Below are positions 26,816 through 33,042 of a stretch of DNA of 36,880 bases, in pieces. The DNA comes from Desulfovibrionales bacterium (GTDB lineage Bacteria > Desulfobacterota > Desulfovibrionia > Desulfovibrionales > Desulfomicrobiaceae), in NCBI GenBank assembly GCA_012729655.1, contig JAAYCS010000022.1:1-36880 (forward strand), in the 5' to 3' direction. The translations under genes and the position numbers were made by a program. Each line of letters begins with the position of its first letter. Position 1 is the stretch's first letter. The notes beneath the pieces are model-generated. The model ran no database searches, was not told the DNA's origin, and worked only from the letters and a program-made list of their open reading frames with translations.

Positions 26816-29637
26816 GGGACACCTCCGGGGCGTCGCGTGTGTTTTTTGATGCGCAGCTGGAATTTCCTGACCTCGTCAGCGGCGAAGAGAAGGGGGGCCC
26901 AGGCAAAGAGAAAAAGCCAGTTGGAAGGGGGAAAGGCCTGGGTGCCGATGACCCGTTGCACCGGAGGCACATAGACGATGGCTAGGATGACGGCCAGCTC
27001 AGCCAGAATCCCCGCCCACAGCAGCCGATTGTCGAACAGGCCGGGCCGGAAGGCCGAAACCAGTTCCGTGCGTTGGGCGAAAAGGTTGCCGATCTGCGTG
27101 GTGACCACACAGGCCAGGGCCATGGCTGTGGCGGATTCGTACAAGGATCCGGCAGCGGGCAGATCCAGCCATTGCCCCCAATGTCCATGCGTCCAGTACT
27201 GGAAGTAGAAGGCCGCCATGACGGCCAAGCTCTGCAATGGCCCGAGGAACAGGTAGGCCCGGGTCAGCAGGGAGGGCGTGATGACGTGTTCATTCAGGCC
27301 CCGGGGAGGCTTGTCCATCAGGCCGGGCTCGGCTTTTTCCGCACCCAGCCCGAGGGCGGGCAAGAGGTCCGTGCCTAGGTCGATGGCCAGGATGTGCATG
27401 ACGCCCAGGGCCAGGGGGATGCGCGTGCCACTCAGGGCGAAAAGGATGAAGGGCACTGCTTCGGGCACGTTACTGGTGAAGATGTAGGTGGTGAACTTCT
27501 TGATGTTGGCATAGACGGCCCGACCTTCCTCGATGGCGCTGACGATGGAGGCGAAGTTGTCGTCGGTGAGGATCATCTCCGCGGCTTCCTTGGCCACGTC
27601 GGTTCCGGAAACGCCCATGGCCACGCCGATGTCCGCCTTCTTGAGGGCCGGGGCGTCGTTGACCCCGTCCCCGGTCACGGCCACGACGTGGCCCAGGTGC
27701 TGCAATGCCGTGACGATGCGCAGTTTGTGCTCGGGAGCGACACGGGCGAAAATGACCTCCCCGCCCAGCATCTGCAGCAGGGTTTCGTCGCTCATGGCGT
27801 CGAGATCGGCACCACTCACGATATGAGCATGCGGGCCGTCGATGATGCCGATGCGGCGGGCGATGCTTTCGGCTGTCAGGCCGTAGTCCCCGGTGATCAT
27901 GATGATGCGGATTCCTGCCCGGCGGCATGTTTCCACGGCAGCGTGCACCTCAGGTCTGGGTGGATCCAGCATGGCCAAGAGTCCCAGGAAGGTCAGGTCC
28001 TGTTCCAGGGATTCCGGGAGGTCTCGGGACGGATCCGCTTTGGTCGCCGCGCCGCCAGACGCGATGACCCGCCGGGCCACGGCCAGAACACGCATCCCGC
28101 TGCGCGCGTAGCCGTCGTTGGCGGCCATGATCCGCTCCCGCGTGGTCTCGTCCAGCGGCTGGTCCGCCCCGGACCCGAAAATCCGGGTGCACAGGGCCAG
28201 CACTTCCTTGGGGGCGCCCTTGACGTGCACAGTCGTCTGCCCTTGAGCCGCATGCACGGTGCCCATGCGCTTGCGCCGGGAGTCAAAGGGCAGTTCTTTG
28301 AGTCTGGGGGCCTGCCGCTCCTCCGCCTCCAGGTCGAGGCCGGCCTTGAGGGCCAGGACGCGCAGGGCCCCTTCGGTCGGGTCGCCGACAACGGTCCAAC
28401 CGGGCCGTTCCGCGTCCGGAGGGAGCAGCCGGGCGTTGCAGCACAGACCTGCGGAAAGCAGGAGGTGGCGCACGTCGTCGGCGCAGGAGTCCGTCAGGTC
28501 GCGGCCGTTGTCCAGGATGCCTCCTTCCGGGACGTATCCCGTGCCGGTGACGTTCAGGGAACATCCGGCCATCCAGATGTGTCGCACGGTCATTTCATTC
28601 TGGGTCAGGGTTCCGGTCTTGTCCGTGCAGATGACCGAGGTACAGCCCAGGGTTTCCACCGCCGAAAGACGTTTGATGAGGGCATGTCGTCTGGCCATGC
28701 GTTGCACGCCCATGGCCAGGGAAAGGGTCACGGTGGGAAGCAGGCCCTCGGGCACAAAGGCGACAACCATGCCCATGCCGAAGATGAAACTCTCGGCCAG
28801 GTTGACGCCCGCCACGGTGGCGGCCAGCACGAAGAAAGCCAGCCCGGCGCAGACAGCGATGACCGTGACCAGCTTGGTGGCCCGCTGCATTTCCCTCTGC
28901 AGCGGGCTGAGATCATCCCCCAGGCGTTGGGTGAATCCCGCTATCCGGCCGAATTCGGTCTCCATGCCCGTGGCCAGGACGACGGCCTGGCCCGTTCCGG
29001 AGATGACGCTTGTCCCGGCAAAGACGAGGTTGGGGATTTCGAGGCGGGTCAGGCCCTGGCCCGGAATGGGATCATGGGCCTTGGGCACGTGCAGGGATTC
29101 CCCGGTCAAGGTGGACTGGTCCACGCGCAGGGCGGCCGAGGTCACCAGCCTGGCGTCGGCACAGATGCGGTCCCCCTCGGCAAGCAGGATGAGGTCGCCC
29201 GGCACCAGGGTGCGGGCCTCCACCCGCTGCGTGACTCCCTGGCGCAACAGGCTGGCATGTTCCGGGAGCATGCGGCGCATGGCCTCGGTGGCTTTTTCGG
29301 CCTTGAATTCCTGCCAGAAGCTGAAGGCGCCGTTGATGATGTTCACGGCCCAGATGGAAACGGCCAGTTGTGGCATGCGCGCCACCAAGGCCACGGTCCC
29401 GGCGGCCCAGAGCAGCAAGGCCATGAGGTGGATGAAGTTGGCCAGAAATTTGAGCAGCAGGGATGTCCTTTTGACAACCCTGATGACGTTGGGGCCATGG
29501 CGCGCCAGACGTACGGCGGCCTCCTCCCAACTCAACCCCTGGGGGGTGGTGCGCAGCGCGGCAAAGACCTCCGACGGGGCCAGGGTCTCGACCGGTGTCG
29601 GGGCGTGGAGGACAGGTGCATCAGCCATGTGGACCAT
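26812..29637 (-). CDS. P2-type cation-transporting ATPase, Na,K-ATPase-like
   Basis: About 941 residues, inner membrane, with some ten helices. A cation-ATPase N-terminal domain comes first, then the actuator motif TGES (178-181), the phosphorylated D339 in DKTGTLTQNE, the hinge VTGDGVNDAPALKKADIGVA, and a C-terminal membrane domain. The M4 sequence PEGLLPTVTLSLA and the M5-M6 run TSNVPEAVPFI and IDLGTDLLPALGLGAEKAE resemble the alpha subunit of the Na,K-ATPase (P2C) more than calcium pumps, so Na+ and/or K+ are likely ions. No beta subunit is seen. The start is uncertain: GTG 29679, ATG 29637 and ATG 29628 are all possible and none has a good ribosome site. It opens the operon with two RCK proteins and a DUF190-CBS protein. 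Confidence 0.88.
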   Translation of the reverse strand: MVHMADAPVLHAPTPVETLAPSEVFAALRTTPQGLSWEEAAVRLARHGPNVIRVVKRTSLLLKFLANFIHLMALLLWAAGTVALVARMPQLAVSIWAVNIINGAFSFWQEFKAEKATEAMRRMLPEHASLLRQGVTQRVEARTLVPGDLILLAEGDRICADARLVTSAALRVDQSTLTGESLHVPKAHDPIPGQGLTRLEIPNLVFAGTSVISGTGQAVVLATGMETEFGRIAGFTQRLGDDLSPLQREMQRATKLVTVIAVCAGLAFFVLAATVAGVNLAESFIFGMGMVVAFVPEGLLPTVTLSLAMGVQRMARRHALIKRLSAVETLGCTSVICTDKTGTLTQNEMTVRHIWMAGCSLNVTGTGYVPEGGILDNGRDLTDSCADDVRHLLLSAGLCCNARLLPPDAERPGWTVVGDPTEGALRVLALKAGLDLEAEERQAPRLKELPFDSRRKRMGTVHAAQGQTTVHVKGAPKEVLALCTRIFGSGADQPLDETTRERIMAANDGYARSGMRVLAVARRVIASGGAATKADPSRDLPESLEQDLTFLGLLAMLDPPRPEVHAAVETCRRAGIRIIMITGDYGLTAESIARRIGIIDGPHAHIVSGADLDAMSDETLLQMLGGEVIFARVAPEHKLRIVTALQHLGHVVAVTGDGVNDAPALKKADIGVAMGVSGTDVAKEAAEMILTDDNFASIVSAIEEGRAVYANIKKFTTYIFTSNVPEAVPFILFALSGTRIPLALGVMHILAIDLGTDLLPALGLGAEKAEPGLMDKPPRGLNEHVITPSLLTRAYLFLGPLQSLAVMAAFYFQYWTHGHWGQWLDLPAAGSLYESATAMALACVVTTQIGNLFAQRTELVSAFRPGLFDNRLLWAGILAELAVILAIVYVPPVQRVIGTQAFPPSNWLFLFAWAPLLFAADEVRKFQLRIKKHTRRPGGVP

Positions 29638-29687
29638 CGGCGCTGTGGCCCGGGTTCGTGGGGGAATACCGGATTTCACACAGTTTC

Positions 29688-29716
29688 ATTATATCCTGAT
29701 CCAAGGCGTTCGTCAC
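29688..29716 (-). promoter_or_regulatory. sigma-70-like promoter of the P-type ATPase operon
   Basis: On the minus strand a perfect TATAAT (29693-29688) stands 17 bases after GTGACG (29716-29711). Transcription would begin near 29681, so a GTG start at 29679 would be leaderless, while ATG 29637 would have a leader of about 45 bases. Confidence 0.6.
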
Positions 29717-29739
29717 CCAAGGAGTCCAGCAGGAAGGCA

Positions 29740-29770
29740 GGCTGACCGCCTACGGTCAGCCCCTTTTGTT
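29740..29770 (+). terminator. orphan intrinsic terminator
   Basis: GGCTGACCG (29740-29748) and CGGTCAGCC (29753-29761) form a perfect 9-bp stem with a CCTA loop, followed by CCTTTTGTTT. It is oriented to stop plus-strand transcription, yet the nearest plus-strand gene upstream ends at 23907. It may mark the edge of inserted DNA, guard the ATPase promoter region from read-out, or end an unseen short RNA. Confidence 0.7.
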
Positions 29771-29813
29771 TCCCCGTTGCTCGCGTTAAGACGTCCCATT
29801 GCAGGGAGGGAAT

Positions 29814-29938
29814 ATGGCCGCCATGGGAGAATTCATCACACGTTGGAGCGATTCACACGGATACGAGCGGCCAACAGCCAGCGTTTCCTGACCGAACTCA
29901 TCGCCGCCCTGGGCCTGCCGCCCATGCCCGCGGCCTGA
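29814..29938 (+). pseudogene. frameshifted 5' remnant of an MmeI-like DNA methyltransferase gene
   Basis: GGGAGGG at 29804-29810 precedes ATG at 29814 and 29823. The frame from 29823 reads MGEFITRWSDSHGYER and then runs to a stop at 29889-29891. One frame over, the same DNA continues ANSQRFLTELIAALGLP up to a stop at 29936-29938. Joined with one added base near 29868, the two pieces give a sequence very like the start of class I SAM-dependent DNA methyltransferases of the Type IIG/MmeI-like group (FIARW...GGxERANYQxFLxELCxxLGxPxP, from memory). Only about 40 codons remain; the rest of the gene is missing. It looks like the relic of a restriction-modification or defence locus. Confidence 0.6.
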
Positions 29939-30006
29939 TCCGCCAGGGCGAGCGGGGGTATTTGGGGTAGCTGCGCAACATATCAATCCATTTCGCGCCC
30001 ATGGCC

Positions 30007-30034
30007 TTGACGTGATATCAAAAAACAATATTAT
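30007..30034 (+). promoter_or_regulatory. promoter of hicAB
   Basis: TTGACG (30007-30012) and TATTAT (30029-30034) are separated by 16 bases in a locally AT-rich stretch. Transcription would start at about 30041, the very first base of hicA, so the hicA message may be leaderless or nearly so; no ribosome site precedes that ATG. The bases 29939-30006 show nothing else. Confidence 0.6.
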
Positions 30035-30040
30035 AAATCC

Positions 30041-30295
30041 ATGAAACGCAAACACGAAGCCACGCTCCGCCGGATCTTCGACCGGCCAACTCCAGGCGGC
30101 GTCAAATGGGCGGACATCGAGGCTTTGTTCTTGGAATTGGGCGCCGAGGTCGCGGAGCGGGAAGGGTCGCGCATCAGCGTGTTTCTCTTTGGCGAGGTCC
30201 GGGTCTTTCATCGTCCGCATCCGTCGCCGGACACGGACAAAGGCGCCATGGCCAGCATCCGCAAGTGGTTGGAAATAAATGGAGTGAAGCCATGA
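30041..30295 (+). CDS. hicA: HicA-type toxin of a type II toxin-antitoxin system
   Basis: An 84-residue HicA-family mRNA interferase with a double-stranded-RNA-binding-like fold. The sequence begins MKRKHEATLRRIFDRP and holds IEALFLELGAEV, then FHRPHP, whose first histidine lies where HicA toxins have the catalytic His. Length and ending (LEINGVKP) fit the family. It is expected to cut mRNA when free of HicB. Its stop overlaps the hicB start in ATGA. There is no ribosome site, and the mapped promoter suggests a leaderless message. Toxin-first order is normal for hicAB. Confidence 0.92.
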   Translation: MKRKHEATLRRIFDRPTPGGVKWADIEALFLELGAEVAEREGSRISVFLFGEVRVFHRPHPSPDTDKGAMASIRKWLEINGVKP

Positions 30296-30630
30296 AGAAC
30301 GTACTGGAATTTCCCGGCGGGTATGCCGCGGTCATCACCTTTGACCCTCAATTAGAAATGTTTCGGGGCGAATTTGTCGATCTGAACGGCGGGGCCGACT
30401 TCTATGCCACGGACCTGGACGGGCTGAAGCGTGAAGGCGCGGTGTCGCTCAAGGTGTTTTTGGACGAATGTGCCGCGCGCGGCATCGAACCCCGCAAGGC
30501 CAAGGGCAAATTCGCCCTGCGCCTGGACCAGCAGACCTACCGCCAAGCCAGCATCGCGGCGGCGGCCAACGGCAAGAGCCTGAACCAGTTCATTGCCGAG
30601 GCTGTTCGCGACGCCGTGGCCCACACATGA
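30292..30630 (+). CDS. hicB: HicB-type antitoxin
   Basis: A 112-residue antitoxin. The N-terminal half is a partly degraded RNase H-like HicB fold (YAAVITFDPQLEMFRGEFVD and DLDGLKREG), and the C-terminal 45 residues form a ribbon-helix-helix DNA-binding domain (KFALRLDQQTYRQASIAAAA, NQFIAEAVRDAV). It should neutralise HicA and repress the promoter at 30007-30034. ATG at 30292 overlaps the hicA stop. The longer frame starting at 30106 is an artefact inside hicA. Confidence 0.92.
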   Translation: MKNVLEFPGGYAAVITFDPQLEMFRGEFVDLNGGADFYATDLDGLKREGAVSLKVFLDECAARGIEPRKAKGKFALRLDQQTYRQASIAAAANGKSLNQFIAEAVRDAVAHT

Positions 30631-30636
30631 AAAATT

Positions 30637-30664
30637 GTGGGGGCGAAAAATTTATCGTCCCCAC
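30637..30664. other. hairpin after hicB
   Basis: GTGGGGGCGA (30637-30646) pairs with TCGTCCCCAC (30655-30664), ten pairs with one G-U, around the loop AAAATTTA. No T run follows, so it is not a standard terminator; it begins seven bases after the hicB stop and may protect or end that message. Confidence 0.5.
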
Positions 30665-30762
30665 GCGATGCATAACGCCGCGCCGTGACGCACTGCATTT
30701 TCCGCGTCGCGATTATGTGGCTGCTGAGGAGCGCATTTCTTTGACATTGCTGTTTATGATTT

Positions 30763-30815
30763 CGTCATTGCGAGAAGCCAGGCTCTGCGTGGGCCGCTTC
30801 GGCCGTGGCAATCCA
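30763..30815. repeat. dispersed palindromic repeat element
   Basis: CGTCATTGCGAGAAGC opens and CGTGGCAATCCAG closes a 53-base block with an internal GGCCGCTTCGGCC hairpin. These ends match a repeat family known to me from many bacterial genomes (GTCATTGCGAG ... GGCAATCC). Only one copy is in this window. The flanking stretch 30665-30883 contains no gene I can support; the nearby TTGACA (30741-30746) lacks a good -10. Confidence 0.6.
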
Positions 30816-30883
30816 GCCCTCACCCAACCCTTGGCGGCCTCCCTGTTGGAATGTATGTCCGGAACTGACGGAGGGTTGTCGCC

Positions 30884-31072
30884 ATGCGCCACCGCAAAAG
30901 ATACGACCAGTCAGATATTGGCGCGGCCATCGGCCTTGGCGTCATGATTGCGCCCATGGTGCCGGACCGCTTTGGCTGGCTCGTCGGCGCGATTATGCTC
31001 CTGCCTGTGATCATGGTGGCCGAGTTCGTGGGCTGGGCCGTGGTGACCACGCTCTTGGGCGGTCTGAAGTAG
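30884..31072 (+). CDS. small membrane protein of unknown function
   Basis: A 62-residue protein beginning with a basic stretch (MRHRKRYDQ). Two hydrophobic segments follow, IGAAIGLGVMIAPMV (about 12-26) and LVGAIMLLPVIMVAEFVGWA (about 33-52), a likely two-helix hairpin in the inner membrane. GGAGGG (30870-30875) lies eight bases before the ATG, and the next short gene's ribosome site overlaps the stop codon. I do not recognise a family. It is the first of four closely spaced genes ending with the HIRAN protein. Confidence 0.6.
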   Translation: MRHRKRYDQSDIGAAIGLGVMIAPMVPDRFGWLVGAIMLLPVIMVAEFVGWAVVTTLLGGLK

Positions 31073-31082
31073 GAGGTATCCT

Positions 31083-31190
31083 ATGATCCGCGCTGGAAAA
31101 CCGAAAATCTGCTGGCTGTCCGCCGGGCCGTACATCCTGGCCGACACCCTGTACCTGGACTCAACAAAAAGTCCCGAGCACGGAGCCTAG
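31083..31190 (+). CDS. possible 35-residue micro-protein
   Basis: Reads MIRAGKPKICWLSAGPYILA and 15 more residues. The case for it is AGGAGG (31071-31076) six bases before the ATG, overlapping the preceding stop, in a tightly packed gene row. No family is recognised and the length is too short for statistical support. The start of the J-like gene lies 11 bases after its stop, so it may act mainly as a translated leader. Confidence 0.4.
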   Translation: MIRAGKPKICWLSAGPYILADTLYLDSTKSPEHGA

Positions 31191-31201
31191 CCCAAACCGC
31201 C

Positions 31202-32029
31202 ATGCACCTTGAACTCCACCCCCAAGCCGCCCGTCTGCTGGCCCAGATCGACGACCTCAGGCAGCGCATCGGCGACCTGCTGGAGGAGCAGGCCCACCTT
31301 CGCGCCCACGCCATTCCCATCCTCACGGCCATCTATGAAAAGGAGATCGGCGCGCACGAATACGCCCTGCTGGCCGTGCGCGTCGAGGCGGGTGGGCTGA
31401 AATTCCGGGTCGAAAGCCTGATGCGGATCATCAACCGGGGCGGGCGCGTCGAGGCGGGCGACCTGGAGCGCATCGACGCCGAGGTGCGCGAACTGCAGGC
31501 CGTGTGGCAACGGGAAATGGCGGACAAGGCCCGGCAGGTGGACGCGGCCCAGGATTTTCTTAAGGAGGTCAAATACCTGAGTCCGGATCAGGAGTTGCAG
31601 ATCAAAAAGCTTTACCGCGCCCTGTGTTTTCTGCTCCATCCGGACATGCATGGCGATCCGGTCCTGCTCGAAACCTATTGGGACCATGCCCAGGCGGCCT
31701 ACGCGGCCGGCGACCTCAATGCGCTGGAAGCCCTGTGGGATGCGGCGCGGGACGGACGTTCCGAAAGGGTGGACGAGCGCTCAAGCCTGGACGCCCTGGC
31801 AGAGGAACGGGACCGCCTGGAACACTTGGCCCTGGAACATGCCCGCCGCATCGCCGAGAGGCGCAAAAACCCGCCCCTGTGCCTGGAGCGGGAGCTGCGC
31901 GACCCGGCCTGGATCGCGGCCAAACAGGAAGAACTGCGCTCGGCCTGCGCCGCCATGCAGGCCCGGTGCGACGAGCTGCGCGCCCTCTGCGGCCAGCTCA
32001 TGGCCCAGGGTGCGGTACAGGTGCACTGA
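31202..32029 (+). CDS. coiled-coil protein with J-domain-like core
   Basis: A 275-residue, highly charged, almost wholly helical protein. Residues about 1-130 and 190-270 look like coiled coil (heptads rich in Leu, Ala, Glu and Arg). Between them about 125-185 resembles a DnaJ domain: SPDQELQIKKLYRALCFLLH, then the HPD tripeptide at 146-148, then a helix DHAQAAYAAGDLNALEALWD. HPD is the motif by which J proteins stimulate Hsp70 (DnaK) ATPase. No zinc-finger or C-terminal DnaJ domain is present. No strong ribosome site is seen (GGAG 16 bases upstream). The stop overlaps the HIRAN gene start by one base (TGATG), so the two are coupled. Function unknown. Confidence 0.75.
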   Translation: MHLELHPQAARLLAQIDDLRQRIGDLLEEQAHLRAHAIPILTAIYEKEIGAHEYALLAVRVEAGGLKFRVESLMRIINRGGRVEAGDLERIDAEVRELQAVWQREMADKARQVDAAQDFLKEVKYLSPDQELQIKKLYRALCFLLHPDMHGDPVLLETYWDHAQAAYAAGDLNALEALWDAARDGRSERVDERSSLDALAEERDRLEHLALEHARRIAERRKNPPLCLERELRDPAWIAAKQEELRSACAAMQARCDELRALCGQLMAQGAVQVH

Positions 32030-32430
32030 TGTCCGATATTGTCATCAAGGATGGCCTGACCGGCCTGCTCATGCGCGTGTCCGTGGACGGCGGAGAGCTG
32101 ACCCTGCCCTTTGGCCGGGATATTTTTCTGATCAACACCCATGTCGCGGGCACGGCCTACTACGACGCGCCACAAGCCCTGGAGCGCATCCGCCAGGCCA
32201 GGACCCTGATCCTGAAACGTCAGCCGGACAATCCCCATGACGAACTGGCCATCGAGGTCTTCACGCCGGACGGCGAAAAGCTCGGCTACGTGCCGCGCAA
32301 ATCCAATCCCATCCTGGCCCGGCTCATGGACGCGGGCAAGATCATCACTGCCACCCTGGCCGACTGCGACGAGGAAGTGCATGGCAAATGGGTGGACATG
32401 CGCATGGATATCGTCCTCAAGGACTTGTGA
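32029..32430 (+). CDS. HIRAN domain protein
   Basis: A 133-residue soluble protein consisting essentially of one HIRAN domain (about 35-130). Hallmarks are the THVAGTAYYDA start, LKRQPDNPHDELAIEVF with the conserved N-x-x-D/E-x-N-A-like centre, and GEKLGYVPRKSNPILARLMD. HIRAN domains bind DNA ends, for instance the 3' end of stalled forks in the helicase HLTF, and also occur alone in bacteria. Its start codon is shared with the stop of the J-like protein gene. A terminator follows 90 bases downstream. A DNA-related or stress role is likely from the family, but not known. Confidence 0.88.
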   Translation: MSDIVIKDGLTGLLMRVSVDGGELTLPFGRDIFLINTHVAGTAYYDAPQALERIRQARTLILKRQPDNPHDELAIEVFTPDGEKLGYVPRKSNPILARLMDAGKIITATLADCDEEVHGKWVDMRMDIVLKDL

Positions 32431-32517
32431 GGGCGACCGCAACAGTTTCACGCCAAAAGCCCCTGGAAGGCCCAATCCGAGGTCTGCAGGGACGGAGAAT
32501 GCCCGTGCGCTCCATCG

Positions 32518-32557
32518 AAAAAAAGGGGTTGCAGTTCGCTGCAACCCCTTCAATTTT
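32518..32557. terminator. bidirectional UUCG-loop terminator
   Basis: AAGGGGTTGCAG (32523-32534) and CTGCAACCCCTT (32539-32550) form a perfect 12-bp stem with a TTCG loop. Seven A precede (T run on the minus strand) and CAATTTTG follows on the plus strand. It ends the J-like/HIRAN unit and isolates the selenium cluster. Confidence 0.85.
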
Positions 32558-32606
32558 GTTGATGCGCAGAGGGGCCCGGACTCCCATGGGGAAACCCTCA
32601 CGACGT

Positions 32607-32661
32607 ACTGACCCAGCGCTTCTCACTATTCCACTACTTGCCACGGCCTGAAAGGGTCAGT
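32607..32661 (+). other. inverted repeat in the leader region of the selenium cluster
   Basis: ACTGACCC (32607-32614) and GGGTCAGT (32654-32661) are perfect arms 39 bases apart. The stretch 32558-32799 has no gene with a ribosome site and no convincing promoter; this pairing is the only structure I see there. It could be part of a leader RNA, or chance. Confidence 0.3.
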
Positions 32662-32799
32662 GAGCAAGGCCAGGGCGTAGACAAGACCGAAAAAAACAGA
32701 TCGGTTGGTTGCCTCGATATTGATGCAATCTATTGGACGGACAACAAATTTTTGGCGTACACGAATGTGCCACAGTGTGTAACCGTTGGAGGGAGGCGC

Positions 32800-33042
32800 G
32801 TGGAGCTGTGTTTTGTCTGTCCCATTAAGGGCCGCTTTTTTTACTCCGCGCTGTGGGAGGTCAACGAAATGCTCGCGGTACGCGAAGGCCAGGGAGGGAG
32901 CAGATATCTGGAGGGATCGGTGCGGGTGAGTTGTCCGTTGTGCAACGGGGAGCATGTCTTCGGGCCGGATGAGCTGCTCTGCCCGTTGAGCGTCCGTGAG
33001 CAGGATCGGGAACATGGAGCGAACAGCAAAGGAGGAGAGTGA
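32800..33042 (+). CDS. small cysteine-containing protein coupled to yedE
   Basis: An 80-residue protein starting at GTG 32800, chosen because GGAGGGAGG (32788-32796) precedes it and because its stop overlaps the yedE start (TGATG). The frame is open further back to 32638 but without a ribosome site. The sequence has CFVCP near the N-terminus and RVSCPLCNGEHVFGPDELLC, so two CxxC pairs that could form a small zinc or redox ribbon. No membrane segment is evident. I do not recognise the family; its place as first gene before yedE suggests a part in selenium or sulfur handling. Confidence 0.6.
   Translation: MELCFVCPIKGRFFYSALWEVNEMLAVREGQGGSRYLEGSVRVSCPLCNGEHVFGPDELLCPLSVREQDREHGANSKGGE

Noticed and set aside
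27394-29745. 783-codon open frame on the plus strand opposite the P-type ATPase
   Set aside because: It is a mirror of a high-GC coding strand: His/Gly/Gln-rich nonsense with no ribosome site, while the minus strand holds every P-type ATPase motif.
32638-32799. N-terminal extension of the small Cys protein to 134 residues
   Set aside because: No ribosome site before 32638 and the extension has no domain character, whereas GGAGGGAGG precedes GTG 32800.
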